Shown here: positions 7,937-16,061 of the stretch, piece after piece
Layout: every line of letters begins with the position of its first letter
Numbering within the stretch: position 1 is the first letter of the stretch
DNA from: Bacillus infantis NRRL B-14911
GTDB lineage: Bacteria > Bacillota > Bacilli > Bacillales > Cytobacillaceae
Direction of reading: 5' to 3'
DNA length: 64,000 nt
Assembly (NCBI RefSeq): GCF_000473245.1
Contig: NC_022524.1
Location: 2,504,501-2,568,500, forward strand
Translations under genes and position numbers: made by a program
Notes under the pieces: model-generated
What the model was told of the DNA's origin: nothing
Database searches by the model: none
What the model saw: the letters and a program-made list of their open reading frames with translations, nothing else

Positions 7937-8014
7937 TCTATCCATCTCCTTCTTCGTTCAAGTAATCGGTATTCTCAGTATTTGCCTCCATTAGAACACA
8001 TATTAGTTGTTATA

Positions 8015-8362
8015 TCAACCATTAAGCTTTCTTCTTGTACACGCCTTTTTTATCAGATGAAGCACACAGTCAGGATGGGTATAAACATTGATAAAATCGG
8101 CATCATATTTATGCAGCCAATACACCAGCTCGGAGTATTCCCTGGAGCGGCTGTAAAAAATGACAGGATGATTGCTGAAAAAAGAGAGCCTAAGCTGATT
8201 TGCCAGCATTGAGTCTATATCCACAATAACAACATCCGCATCATCAGGCACACTGCCGCGTGCATCCTTCAGGAATGATACCTCTAATTCTGGGTATGCC
8301 TGCAGCAGCAATATTAAGCTTTTCCCTACTCGCCCATTATCCGAAACAATTACTGCCTTCAT
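8015..8362 (-). CDS. Orphan degenerate receiver-like protein
   Basis: 115 residues that follow the alternating strand/helix pattern of a response-regulator receiver domain: MKAVIVSDN at the start (acidic pocket D8), a strand DVVIVDIDSM with a possible phospho-acceptor aspartate around 49-51, and PVIFYSRS in the place of the conserved Thr/Ser strand. The conserved lysine of the last strand is missing (DFINVYTHPD). No output domain and no adjacent kinase. It could be a non-phosphorylated pseudo-receiver. The assignment rests on pattern only. Confidence 0.5.
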   Translation of the reverse strand: MKAVIVSDNGRVGKSLILLLQAYPELEVSFLKDARGSVPDDADVVIVDIDSMLANQLRLSFFSNHPVIFYSRSREYSELVYWLHKYDADFINVYTHPDCVLHLIKKACTRRKLNG

Positions 8363-8594
8363 CAGCTCAGCCCCCTTTTTGCTCTTCTATCATAATGTAG
8401 CATAATGCAGAAGGGTTTCCTTCCGTCATTCTGGCGAAAAGCCTATGCTGCTTTTGGCTGAGTGGACTAAGACTAAAGTTGCAGGGAGGTCTCCTGTGAT
8501 TGAAGCTAACTTGCTATATATGAATTCCTTTTTTGCCAGCTTAGTATACTGAGTGATCCATTTACTTTCAAAGTCCACTTATTCAGTGCCGGTA

Positions 8595-8662
8595 TGCATT
8601 GATTAGACTGTTTTCTATGCATGAGGTCTCTTTTGAAGCGAGGCTCATGCATCGATTAGACT
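8595..8662. repeat. 53-bp-spaced direct repeat with internal dyad (decayed array?)
   Basis: TGCATTGATTAGACT (8595-8609) recurs as TGCATCGATTAGACT (8648-8662), an offset of exactly 53 bp with 14 of 15 bases equal. Between them ATGCATGAG (8617-8625) faces CTCATGCAT (8644-8652) as a perfect 9-bp inverted repeat. The period equals that of the long array at 52 kb, although the sequence is unrelated. Confidence 0.5.
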
Positions 8663-8720
8663 CTTCTTATGTTTGCCCTCTTTCTGCAGGTCTCAAGCGT
8701 AACATGATTTTTTTTTAAGA

Positions 8721-8750
8721 TAAAAAAGACCCTTCCTATAAAGAAGGGTT
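8721..8750 (-). terminator. Terminator of the 65-residue gene
   Basis: ACCCTTC (8729-8735) pairs with GAAGGGT (8743-8749). On the minus strand the stem is followed by TTTTTTA. Confidence 0.8.
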
Positions 8751-8757
8751 CATCTGG

Positions 8758-8955
8758 TCATACGCCCATTTTTCTGCGGGTATTACTCGCCTTTTTAGTC
8801 ATCTGGCTTTTCATTACCTGATTTTTAGCAGCTGACTTGGCGCCTTGTTTTCCATTTCCCTGCGCCTGTTTCTTTTTCTCGAGCTGCTGCTTCATTAATT
8901 CTTGAAGGCTTACTTTTTTCTTTTCGCCGTTTTGGTTATTTTCCTGGTTAGACAT
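8758..8955 (-). CDS. Small basic lysine/glutamine-rich protein
   Basis: 65 residues, rich in K, Q and N with no hydrophobic core (LMKQQLEKKKQAQGNGKQ, then a basic tail TRRKMGV). A clear AAGGAGAAACA precedes ATG and a terminator follows, so it is a real single-gene unit. Likely disordered; might bind nucleic acid. No family recognised. Confidence 0.65.
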   Translation of the reverse strand: MSNQENNQNGEKKKVSLQELMKQQLEKKKQAQGNGKQGAKSAAKNQVMKSQMTKKASNTRRKMGV

Positions 8956-9019
8956 ATTGTTTCTCCTTCAGTTCGTATTTCTTTTTATTATAATACAAGC
9001 CGCGGAAAATTTCTTTCAT

Positions 9020-9346
9020 TTATTGAAAGATCATATAGCCTTCTGAACTCAGCCATGAATCAAGGGCCGTCCTGGTAAAATAAACCTTATATCCAATTCT
9101 AATAAATGGGATGGATCCTTCATCATAATTTTGCTGGTCAAAAGGCCCTAGTTTCTGAAAATCCTCCATGCTAATGCCTAAATAGGCTGCAGCTTCATCA
9201 GGCTTCATCAGCATTTGAGGCTGAACAGCTTCCTGAACTTCTGCTTCTGTGTTCTCCTTCTTCAATGCTGTGCCGATATACCAGCTTCCCCCTGCAATAC
9301 TGATCGCCAAACAGAAAATAGAGCAAGCTATCCAATTGATTTTCAT
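9020..9346 (-). CDS. Membrane-anchored excisionase-type HTH protein
   Basis: 108 residues. Residues 5-27 form one membrane segment or uncleaved signal (WIACSIFCLAISIAGGSWYI). Residues 45-104 match a MerR/excisionase-like winged helix: MLMKPDEAAAYLGISMEDF, a loop, IPFIRIGYKVYFTRTALDSWL. The second half contains the 'F-I-R-I-G-x-x-x-x-F-x-x-x-x-L-D-x-W' wing typical of Xis/HTH_17 domains. A DNA-binding-like domain tethered to a membrane anchor is unusual; topology (in or out) decides whether it can touch DNA. Function unknown. Confidence 0.65.
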   Translation of the reverse strand: MKINWIACSIFCLAISIAGGSWYIGTALKKENTEAEVQEAVQPQMLMKPDEAAAYLGISMEDFQKLGPFDQQNYDEGSIPFIRIGYKVYFTRTALDSWLSSEGYMIFQ

Positions 9347-9468
9347 AAAAATTTCCTTTTCATTTTAAACCCATTATATCATTGTGCAGTTATTCTAAGA
9401 ACGCTTATCAAGAAATTACAAATTAAAACATTCGCAATATCAAAAGTTTTTGCAGCTTCAGCTCTCCC

Positions 9469-9774
9469 TCACTCAGGCATTTTCATCCTTGGAAAACAAA
9501 AATAGAGCATCAATCCCCCGATCCCAGCCATAAAAAGGAATCCTAATATACTGCCTTCTATTAAGGCAAAAAAGCCAAACACCAAAAAAATGATCGACAG
9601 CCATGTAAGAAAGGAATTAATCGTATATTCATAAATCGCACTTATAAAGGTCAGAGTCCTTCCAAGGAACTGTCCTTCGCTTCCTGCCCTTTTTGCGTGA
9701 ATCGCTGCAAGCAGCGTACTCCATAAGAGTAAAGCAGGCAGCCCCCACAAGAAAATCCATCCAAAAAGCCCCAT
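9469..9774 (-). CDS. Small integral membrane protein
   Basis: 101 residues starting at the ATG 9772-9774, which has GGGGAGG six bases upstream; a longer frame would overlap the ywqG-like gene and lacks a binding site. Three to four membrane segments (WIFLWGLPALLLWSTLL; FLTWLSIIFLVFGFFALI; ILGFLFMAGIGGLMLYFC) ending in PRMKMPE. It follows the ywqG-like gene by 19 bases and is probably its operon partner. No family recognised. Confidence 0.7.
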   Translation of the reverse strand: MGLFGWIFLWGLPALLLWSTLLAAIHAKRAGSEGQFLGRTLTFISAIYEYTINSFLTWLSIIFLVFGFFALIEGSILGFLFMAGIGGLMLYFCFPRMKMPE

Positions 9775-9793
9775 AGAAATCCTCCCCGCCAAA

Positions 9794-10639
9794 TCAGCAG
9801 CAGTCCCAGTTAAACAGCACCCGGTCAAACCGGCGTGCCTTCAGGTCGCTTACGTTAATAAAAAAATTACAGATGCCGACATCCCCCCAAATGACCGCGT
9901 ATTTTTCACTGACCTTGTCATAATCGCTGTCCAGCTGGAACAGGAGGGTATCATATCTGCTTCCGTCCTCACGCGGATCCATCTGTGTGAAATAAGGGTA
10001 GCCGCCCATCTGATGGTGGACTTCTCCCTCAGGATTGCTGTAGTCATTATAAAGGTCGTCAACCTCTTCATATCCTTCTGGCATTTCTTCTTCTGCCAGC
10101 CTTTCGAAATAATTTAGGCTTGATTCCCCGATCACTTCATCAAACCGGTAATCCCCTGCTGCTATATACATACTTGAAGCTTTTCCTTTAACCATAAACT
10201 CTCCGCCTTCGAGAACTTCATATTCACAATTGGAACGGTGTTCATCTATAGCGGAAAAGTCTGTGACCAGATTTTCTTCATTTTCCTCCACATCCTCAAA
10301 AAATAGGACACGGAAGCCTGACTGGTCATCCTGCTGATCAAAATTCATCCCGAAAACATCATCATTTAAGTCGATGTAAAAAGATAGAATGCCTTTGTCC
10401 GGAAAATCCGGCAGTTTAGGGAGTTTGCCTAAATTTAGCTGGGCAAGCAAATGAAGGGGCTCCCCTGCTTGATTAAGAGGATATTGGGTGCCTTTTGGCA
10501 TGTAAGGATTTCCTCCAGCCTTGCTTTCCCAGAGCCGAAGCTCATATTCAGGCTTTACAAGTTCTAGCTGCACAAACTCTTTCCTCGTCTTTTCAAATGT
10601 TTCCCGATCATTATGGCGTATTAATTTTTCCTGTTTCAT
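9794..10639 (-). CDS. ywqG: DUF1963 protein, YwqG-like
   Basis: 281 residues. The DUF1963/YwqG fold is shown by GGNPYMPKGTQYPLNQAGEP (about 44-63) followed by L-H-L-L-A-Q-L-N-L-G-x-L-P-x-L-P-D-F-P-x-K-G-I-L-S-F-Y-I, G-M-N-F-D-Q-Q-D-D, and MGGYPYFTQMDPR with a C-terminal WGDVGICNFFI. The role of the family is unknown; related proteins in polymorphic-toxin loci are thought to be immunity-like, but no toxin is near. ATG at 10639 is eight bases from AGGAGG; a TTG one codon earlier is possible. Confidence 0.88.
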   Translation of the reverse strand: MKQEKLIRHNDRETFEKTRKEFVQLELVKPEYELRLWESKAGGNPYMPKGTQYPLNQAGEPLHLLAQLNLGKLPKLPDFPDKGILSFYIDLNDDVFGMNFDQQDDQSGFRVLFFEDVEENEENLVTDFSAIDEHRSNCEYEVLEGGEFMVKGKASSMYIAAGDYRFDEVIGESSLNYFERLAEEEMPEGYEEVDDLYNDYSNPEGEVHHQMGGYPYFTQMDPREDGSRYDTLLFQLDSDYDKVSEKYAVIWGDVGICNFFINVSDLKARRFDRVLFNWDCC

Positions 10640-10879
10640 CAAACAAACCTCCTGATTTCAAAACATAGACTCTCATTTATTTTTTCTGGCGACAGTATTA
10701 AACGATGCTGCAGGGAGACAGTTCCTAGTCCATTTTCCTTTTTTCTTAAGAAGTAAGAAGTAACAGCTCAACCCAAATATAGAGTACTTTACAAATTGTA
10801 ATCGTACAATAAAATTTTTCCGAAAATTCAACATATTAATCTATAATAAAAGCAGATAAAGAACTAAGGGGGAAATAGA

Positions 10880-12343
10880 TTGAGTAAATGGAAAATCAGT
10901 CTTATGATCTTCGGAGGATTGCTTCTGCTATTTGCAGCTGTAACCGGTTTCAACACTTTAATGGTCAAATCCCGGCAGCCCGAACCAAAAGAAGCATCCT
11001 TGAATATCAATGAAGACCAGGCTGTCGGGCATTTATCAGAAGCAGTTACATACAAAACGGTTTCCTACCAGGACAGAACCAAATTTGACTGGAAGGAGTT
11101 TGACAAGTTCATTTCATTTCTGGAGGAAAGCTATCCACTCGTCCATCAGAAGCTGGAGCTTGAAAAAATCAACTCTTACGCACTCGTGTACAGATGGAAA
11201 GGAAATACCGGGAAGAACCCAATCGGCCTGACGAGCCATTATGATGTGGTGCCAGTCCTTTCAGGAACGGAAAATAAGTGGGAACAAGGACCTTTCAGCG
11301 GGAAGGTGGAGGGAAAGAAAATATGGGGCCGCGGTACCCTGGATGATAAAATCGGGGTCATCAGCATACTTGAAGCAGTGGAGCATCTCCTATCCGAAGA
11401 CTATCAGCCTGAGAGGGATATCTATTTAATGTTCGGATTCGATGAAGAAATTGGCGGAGATGAAGGGGCCTTTGCCATCGCTGAAACTATGAAAAAGCGG
11501 GGTATCGAATTTGAATTTGTCCTTGATGAAGGCGGCGCCATCGTGGATGGGATGGTACCAGGCATCAGCCAGCCGGTCGGAGTTGTAGGGATTTCTGAGA
11601 AAGGCTCTGCAACAGCCGTACTATCGATTGAAGGCAGCGGAGGACATTCATCGCAGCCGAAAAACCATACGAATATCGGCCGTATATCCAGCGCGATAGC
11701 AAAGCTTGAGGAGAAACAGTTCAAAGGCGATCTGAAAGGCCCTGGCGAGGATCTATTCGATTTCACCGCACCGGAAATGAGCTTTCCGATGAAATACGTT
11801 TTTGCCAATAAAATGATCTTTGAGCCTGTCATTGAGCGGATTCTCCTGCAGCAGCCTGCATCAGCCGCCCTTATCCGCACTACGATCGCTCCGACCATCT
11901 TTCAGGCCGGGGAACAATACAATGCCCTGCCGGAAAAAGCAGAAGCAATCATCAACCTGAGAGTCATGCCGGGAGACACACTTGATTACATCCAGTCTTC
12001 CATAGAAGACACAATCGAGGATGAAGCTATTAAGGTTACCGTCACCGGCAGCGAAGCTTCCAAGGTTTCCAGCATTGACAGCTGGCAGTTCAAGACAGTG
12101 CAGCAGGCAGCAAGAAATGTCTATAAAGATGCCGTTATTGCGCCATACTTAATGTTCGCCGGCTCTGACGCCAAGCATTATGACTCTGTCTCCAAAAACA
12201 CATACAGGTTCCTGCCTGTCCACATCACCTCAGAAGACCTGAACCGGATGCACGGAACAGATGAACATATTTCAATTGAAAACTATCTGAACGCAATTGC
12301 CTTTTATGCAGAAATCATGAGAGAGGCGGATGCAGCAGAATAG
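10880..12343 (+). CDS. M20 family metallopeptidase (PM20D1/CPS1-like), membrane-anchored
   Basis: 487 residues. Residues 5-26 are a membrane anchor. The M20 dizinc site is complete: H-Y-D-V-V-P-V, the bridging aspartate in GRGTLDDKIG, F-D-E-E-I-G-G with catalytic and metal glutamates, L-D-E-G-G-A, and the C-terminal R-M-H-G-T-D-E-H. The dimerisation (lid) domain lies at about 225-350 (G-S-G-G-H-S-S-Q-P). Sequence resembles the yeast CPS1/mammalian PM20D1 branch, which hydrolyses N-acyl or peptide amide bonds. It starts with TTG behind AAGGGGGAA. Because of the anchor, the catalytic domain is probably outside. Confidence 0.9.
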   Translation: MSKWKISLMIFGGLLLLFAAVTGFNTLMVKSRQPEPKEASLNINEDQAVGHLSEAVTYKTVSYQDRTKFDWKEFDKFISFLEESYPLVHQKLELEKINSYALVYRWKGNTGKNPIGLTSHYDVVPVLSGTENKWEQGPFSGKVEGKKIWGRGTLDDKIGVISILEAVEHLLSEDYQPERDIYLMFGFDEEIGGDEGAFAIAETMKKRGIEFEFVLDEGGAIVDGMVPGISQPVGVVGISEKGSATAVLSIEGSGGHSSQPKNHTNIGRISSAIAKLEEKQFKGDLKGPGEDLFDFTAPEMSFPMKYVFANKMIFEPVIERILLQQPASAALIRTTIAPTIFQAGEQYNALPEKAEAIINLRVMPGDTLDYIQSSIEDTIEDEAIKVTVTGSEASKVSSIDSWQFKTVQQAARNVYKDAVIAPYLMFAGSDAKHYDSVSKNTYRFLPVHITSEDLNRMHGTDEHISIENYLNAIAFYAEIMREADAAE

Positions 12344-12359
12344 TTGCACTTGTCCTTTC

Positions 12360-12401
12360 AATGTCCATTTGCTGTGCTCGGCACAGTTCATGGGCATTTT
12401 T
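12360..12401 (+). terminator. Terminator of the M20 peptidase
   Basis: A long hairpin: AATGTCCAT opposite ATGGGCATT with an inner CTGTGC-TCG-GCACAG, followed by TTTTTCATTTG. Confidence 0.75.
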
Positions 12402-12472
12402 CATTTGTTCGGAACATTTTTACAGTGTATGATTCTCTTATCTGAAAAACTTTTAAAAAGGTGAATCTATTT

Positions 12473-13060
12473 ATGTCCCGTACAATCGTCCGCAGTGCCG
12501 CCGCTGCACAGCTTTTCTTTCTCCTGTCTCTGCCATTCATCGGCAATCTGATTCAATATCTGCATCCGCTCGCTTTAATTGTCGTATGGGCCAGCATTAC
12601 CAGCTTCACAATTACAGCTGGTCTGCTGATCCGCGGTGAAAAGCTGCCATTAAACAAATATCTAATTCTGCTCGTTTTTGCCTTCTATAGCGCTTCCCTC
12701 CTGGTCCTGCTTTTTTTCAGGCCGGGTGATCATGCTAATGCAAACTATAACTTAGACCCCTTCAGTACGATTGAATTTTATTTAGCCGGACGGGTGGACT
12801 TCCTGGTTGCCTTTTATAATTTAGCTGCAAATGTCCTGCTGTTCGTCCCTTTTGGGCTTTTTCTCCTTTCCCTTTTGAAAAAGCAGTCTTTCTTTACTCT
12901 GCTGGCCATTCCGTTTGCAGCTATATCGGCCATTGAGATAGCACAGTTTCTAAGCAGGCGGGGCAGCCTGGACATTGATGATCTGATCCTGAACATGTCA
13001 GGAGTATTTTTGGGGTATGCTTTATTGCCGCTTCTAAAGAGATCTTACCGGATTAAGTGA
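12473..13060 (+). CDS. VanZ family membrane protein
   Basis: 195 residues, five to six membrane segments. VanZ-like features are YNLDPFSTIEFYL, NLAANVLLFVPFGLFL, and the C-terminal A-I-E-I-A-Q-F-L-S-R-R-G-S-L-D-I-D-D-L-I-L-N-M-S-G. The D-I-D-D-x-x-x-N motif is the best conserved element of the family. VanZ itself gives low teicoplanin resistance, but most members have no known role. The ATG at 12473 is taken, 8-9 bases behind AAAGGTG; a GTG at 12461 sits inside that site. Confidence 0.85.
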   Translation: MSRTIVRSAAAAQLFFLLSLPFIGNLIQYLHPLALIVVWASITSFTITAGLLIRGEKLPLNKYLILLVFAFYSASLLVLLFFRPGDHANANYNLDPFSTIEFYLAGRVDFLVAFYNLAANVLLFVPFGLFLLSLLKKQSFFTLLAIPFAAISAIEIAQFLSRRGSLDIDDLILNMSGVFLGYALLPLLKRSYRIK

Positions 13061-13083
13061 TTTAAAAAATCAGCAGCCATAAA

Positions 13084-13116
13084 AAAACCAATCAGCTATT
13101 TAGGCTGATTGGTTTT
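13084..13116. terminator. Bidirectional terminator between vanZ-like and SDR genes
   Basis: AAAACCAATCAGC (13084-13096) pairs perfectly with GCTGATTGGTTTT (13104-13116), with A-run and T-run on the two flanks. Confidence 0.9.
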
Positions 13117-13121
13117 TGGGT

Positions 13122-14009
13122 TTATGCAAGCTCAATCCCTCCAGTGACGCCATATACCTGGGCGGTCACATAGCTGGATTCTTCAGAAGCAAGGAACACG
13201 TAGACGCTAGACAGTTCGACCGGCTGTCCGGCACGCTTAAGCGGTGTATCCTGGCCAAATGTCGGGATGACTTCCTGAGGCTGCCCTCCGGAAATCTGCA
13301 GCGGTGTCCAGATTGGCCCTGGCGCCACAGAATTAACACGGATTCCTTTTGAAGCTACCTGTTTAGCCAGTCCCCGCGTAAAACCGTTGATGGCAAACTT
13401 AGTTGCAGCATAATCCAGCAGGTTCGGACTCGGGTTGTATCCCTGCACAGAAGAAGTGGTGATGATAGAAGCTCCTTCAGGCAGATGCGGAAGTGCCGCC
13501 TGAACGGTCCAGTAAAGGGAGAATACATTGATCTCAAATGTTTTGCGGAGCTGTTCGCTTGAAAGATCTTCAATATTTTCTACTGCCTGCTGCTTGCCGG
13601 CAACAAGGGCAAGAACATCAAGTCCTCCCAATTCTGATTGAGCCTGTCCGACCATGTCTTTGCAGAATGACTCTTCGCTTAAATCACCAGGGATAAGAAC
13701 GGCTTTGCGGCCTTCAGCTTCAATCAGCTTCTTTACCTCTTCAGCATCTTTCTGCTCCTCAGGGAGATAATTGATTGCTACATCTGCACCTTCGCGGGCA
13801 TATGCAATGGCTGCAGCACGGCCAATCCCGGAATCACCGCCGGTCACCAGTGCCTTTCTCCCCTTCAGTCGACCAGTTCCTTTATAGCTTTTCTCACCAC
13901 AGTCAGGCTGAGGATCCTTCATCTCATTCTGGACCCCTGGCGGCTCCTGATACTGCTTCGGGAAATCTCCATTGAAGAATTGTTTTAGCGGATTTTCAGG
14001 GTTTGACAT
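13122..14009 (-). CDS. SDR oxidoreductase with N-terminal extension (YdaD/YhxC type)
   Basis: 295 residues. A 45-residue tail with [20 protein letters not shown] precedes the Rossmann domain; this extension marks the glucose/ribitol dehydrogenase-like 'general stress' SDRs of Bacillus (YdaD, YhdF, YhxC). NAD(P) loop T-G-G-D-S-G-I-G-R; catalytic serine in [11 protein letters not shown] and [13 protein letters not shown] follows. The physiological substrate of such proteins is not established. ATG is preceded by AAAGGAG. No convincing SigB promoter was seen upstream. Confidence 0.9.
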   Translation of the reverse strand: MSNPENPLKQFFNGDFPKQYQEPPGVQNEMKDPQPDCGEKSYKGTGRLKGRKALVTGGDSGIGRAAAIAYAREGADVAINYLPEEQKDAEEVKKLIEAEGRKAVLIPGDLSEESFCKDMVGQAQSELGGLDVLALVAGKQQAVENIEDLSSEQLRKTFEINVFSLYWTVQAALPHLPEGASIITTSSVQGYNPSPNLLDYAATKFAINGFTRGLAKQVASKGIRVNSVAPGPIWTPLQISGGQPQEVIPTFGQDTPLKRAGQPVELSSVYVFLASEESSYVTAQVYGVTGGIELA

Positions 14010-14040
14010 AGTCCAGCACTCCTTTTATAAATTTAGTCTC

Positions 14041-14090
14041 AATACATAAAAAGCCTGCTGCTAAGATTGTGCAGCACTTCACTATGTATT
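14041..14090. promoter_or_regulatory. Nested inverted repeats upstream of the SDR gene
   Basis: AATACATA (14041-14048) faces TATGTATT (14083-14090), and inside them GCTGC (14057-14061) faces GCAGC (14071-14075). They lie 32-81 bases before the SDR start, so they could be a leader hairpin or operator. The role is unknown. Confidence 0.35.
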
Positions 14091-14161
14091 CGTACTAATA
14101 ACATTCCCTTTTCTGGTGGCGATAAACTAGCAGAGGGGGATTTTGATTGAGAGCGGAAATT

Positions 14162-14287
14162 TGTAACTAGTTGGATTTTATGTAGAACCATTCAGTTTTT
14201 GTGTAGAATTCTAGTATTTTTAAGTAGAATTAATAAATTTTCAGATAGAATTAGGCTGATTTTATGTAGAATTACTAATCTTCCACA
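14162..14287. repeat. Tandem array of 21-bp units
   Basis: The motif TAGAA begins at 14183, 14204, 14225, 14246 and 14267, exactly every 21 bp. Units read TAGAATT plus a variable middle plus a TTTT-rich end; a sixth, weaker unit (14162) shares GATTTTATG with the fourth. The array is AT-rich, has no open frame with a binding site, and lies between the SDR promoter region and a terminator-like stem. 21 bp is two helical turns. Confidence 0.75.
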
Positions 14288-14293
14288 AATAAA

Positions 14294-14313
14294 CCCGCCT
14301 TTTTGAGGGCGGG
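14294..14313 (-). terminator. GC stem-loop downstream of the 14525 gene
   Basis: CCCGCC (14294-14299) pairs with GGCGGG (14308-14313). On the minus strand it is followed by TTTATTTG. It lies about 210 bases past the stop of the minus-strand gene, a possible terminator. Confidence 0.45.
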
Positions 14314-14524
14314 AATGATAATAATCAGGCGGAATGCTGCCAATCTGAGAAATACAAGCTCGGTAACCTCTCTGCACATGGCAGATTACGAAAAACCAGT
14401 CTAAATTAGGAAGCTGTTTAAGAAGGCTTGCATCACTTTTCGGCTGGTCATATTGCCAGCAGCCCGTATTTTTTAAAAATAGTTATACATGATCCTGTGA
14501 AGAATTTTCAGCAGACAGTCCCAC

Positions 14525-15007
14525 TTAATCACAATAAGAGTCTGTGCTGCAGCGGCGCGCACAATGCTGGGTAAGTGCTTCAATAGCTTTTCTTACATCC
14601 GAAACTGTGATGAATATGGCATTTTCCTCACCAAAGAACAACGCTTTCACTTCGGTCCTGCACCAAAGAAGTCCATAGATCTGATTGATGAAGCCTGGCA
14701 CACCTGCCGGGGTCTCTGTATTGGCAACGATTATTTCTATTTCCTTATAACGTATGCCTAAATTATGAAGAATCCTCCTGGCGGCACGCAAAGATTCCTG
14801 TGTCTGGCCCTCAGGGGCTCCTGCCACAAGCCTGACAAAATTCTTCCGGCTTTTATCCTTTGCCACCAGAATTCCTGTGATATTTACTGACATATGTGCT
14901 AATTTCTCCAATACAAGTGCCAGCTTTTTATCAGAAGCATAAAAGATAAATTGTCTTCGAATGTCAATGTCAATATTAAATTCATCAGAGCCATAGGGGT
15001 AGTTCAT
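14525..15007 (-). CDS. ACT-like domain protein
   Basis: 160 residues from ATG at 15007 (AAAGGA nine bases before; a GTG at 15016 touches it). The middle region, LALVLEKLAHMSVNITGILVA followed by KNFVRLVAG and R-R-I-L-H-N-L-G-I-R-Y-K-E-I-E-I-I-V, has the strand-helix pattern of an ACT domain. A second half (ALFFGEENAIFITVSDVRKA) may be another. The C-terminus is cysteine-rich (HCARRCSTDSYCD). No enzyme partner is fused. Function unknown; ACT assignment is by pattern only. Confidence 0.55.
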   Translation of the reverse strand: MNYPYGSDEFNIDIDIRRQFIFYASDKKLALVLEKLAHMSVNITGILVAKDKSRKNFVRLVAGAPEGQTQESLRAARRILHNLGIRYKEIEIIVANTETPAGVPGFINQIYGLLWCRTEVKALFFGEENAIFITVSDVRKAIEALTQHCARRCSTDSYCD

Positions 15008-15113
15008 GTCATCCACTCCTTTACATAGATTTCCCTATATTCTATGAAAGGCAGTGGATTAAGGCTTGGACAAATATATTGCGTAAAAGGCACATTTCCT
15101 CATTCCTGAATGT

Positions 15114-15145
15114 AAAAAAGCCAGGATTCTTGTTCCCGGCTTTTT
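15114..15145 (-). terminator. Terminator of the 42-residue gene
   Basis: AAAAAAGCCAGG pairs with CCCGGCTTTTT with one mismatch, four bases past the stop of the small minus-strand gene. Confidence 0.75.
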
Positions 15146-15148
15146 CGT

Positions 15149-15277
15149 TTACTTTTTCTTCACATCATCATTCGGTGAATCTCCTGTTGCTTTAAAGCCT
15201 TTGCTATTATTCGAGCCAAAGGTCTGGCCGTCATTTGTTACTTTAGCCCCTTCAGGAAAATTGTCCTTTGTTTTCAT
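15149..15277 (-). CDS. 42-residue hydrophilic protein
   Basis: A short frame with ATG at 15277 preceded by AAGGGGTGA (7 bases) and followed at once by a terminator. The peptide is hydrophilic, rich in K, D, N and G (NDGQTFGSNNSKGF, ending NDDVKKK). Composition resembles small spore or stress proteins of Bacillus, but no named family is recognised. Confidence 0.65.
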   Translation of the reverse strand: MKTKDNFPEGAKVTNDGQTFGSNNSKGFKATGDSPNDDVKKK

Positions 15278-15419
15278 AGTCGTCACCCCTTTTGCTTATT
15301 ATTGCACTGCAAAATAATATTATTCTTATGAAAATGGTTAAATTTTCTTAATATATTGACTGTTTATGGTATATAATAAATAATACTTATAAGTAATATA
15401 ATCTTCAGGAGATAAATTT

Positions 15420-16061
15420 ATGGCTAATCGAGGACGCAAGAAAGGCTCCATTGGGAAAAACAGCAAAAATCTGCTTTTAAAGATTGCTGCAGAGGAATTT
15501 GCAGAGAAGGGATTTCACGATGCCAAGATCAGCACAATTGTAAAAAAGGCAGGATTGACCCAGCCCTCCTTTTATCTGTATTTTCCAAGCAAGGAAGCAA
15601 TTTTCCACGAACTGATCATGGAATTTCAGCAAAGGCTATCTAATTTAACAGAAGCAAGCCGAATAGAGCCAGGTGTAGAGTTGTCTCAGCTTCCCCTAAG
15701 AATTAAATCTGGACTTTATGGCATTTTCCATTTTTTCAATGAAAATCAAATGCTTGCTAAGATCGGTTTTTTTGTGAATCCCAATGCAGAAAGCATAAAA
15801 ACGCAAATGGCTGCCCAAATCCATCACAACCTTCTTTCCGAGCAAAGAGCAGGCTACTTCCGGGAAAATGCTAACATGGAACTGGCTGCTGCGAGCCTTG
15901 CAGGTGCTATTGAAAGGCTTGCAGTCACAGAGATTTTTACGGGGAAGAAATCACCCGATATATTGGCAGCGGAAATAGTAGATCTCTTTCTCTACGGACT
16001 GATCAACAATAAGAAGGAAATGAACAGGGGGCTATCCTATGGAGGAAAAACAGCAAATTGA
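15420..16061 (+). CDS. TetR/AcrR family regulator
   Basis: 213 residues. The N-terminal HTH is typical of TetR proteins: LLKIAAEEFAEKGFHDAKIS, T-I-V-K-K-A-G-L-T-Q-P-S-F-Y-L-Y-F-P-S-K-E-A-I-F. The ligand-binding half is unassigned. It is the first gene of an operon whose second gene encodes a SinI-like anti-repressor and overlaps it by 23 bases, and whose third is a broken acetyltransferase. TATAATAAATAATAC just upstream is an AT-rich promoter region; RBS CAGGAGATAAATT. Confidence 0.88.
   Translation: MANRGRKKGSIGKNSKNLLLKIAAEEFAEKGFHDAKISTIVKKAGLTQPSFYLYFPSKEAIFHELIMEFQQRLSNLTEASRIEPGVELSQLPLRIKSGLYGIFHFFNENQMLAKIGFFVNPNAESIKTQMAAQIHHNLLSEQRAGYFRENANMELAAASLAGAIERLAVTEIFTGKKSPDILAAEIVDLFLYGLINNKKEMNRGLSYGGKTAN

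Larger units (their letters stand above)
8363..8757. other. 395-bp intergenic region
   Basis: No coding frame with a ribosome-binding site was found. It holds a 53-bp-spaced direct repeat with an internal inverted repeat (8595-8662) and, at its left end, the binding site of the 8362 gene. A run of nine or more T at 8708-8716 precedes the terminator of the next gene. Confidence 0.5.

Noticed and set aside
13990-14120. SigmaB promoter of the stress-type SDR gene
   Set aside because: No GTTT-N12-15-GGGTAT arrangement was found upstream of the gene.
14192-14377. 61-codon minus-strand frame through the 21-bp array
   Set aside because: It lacks a convincing ribosome-binding site and its end is a reading of the repeats (L-L-I-L-L-K-N-T).
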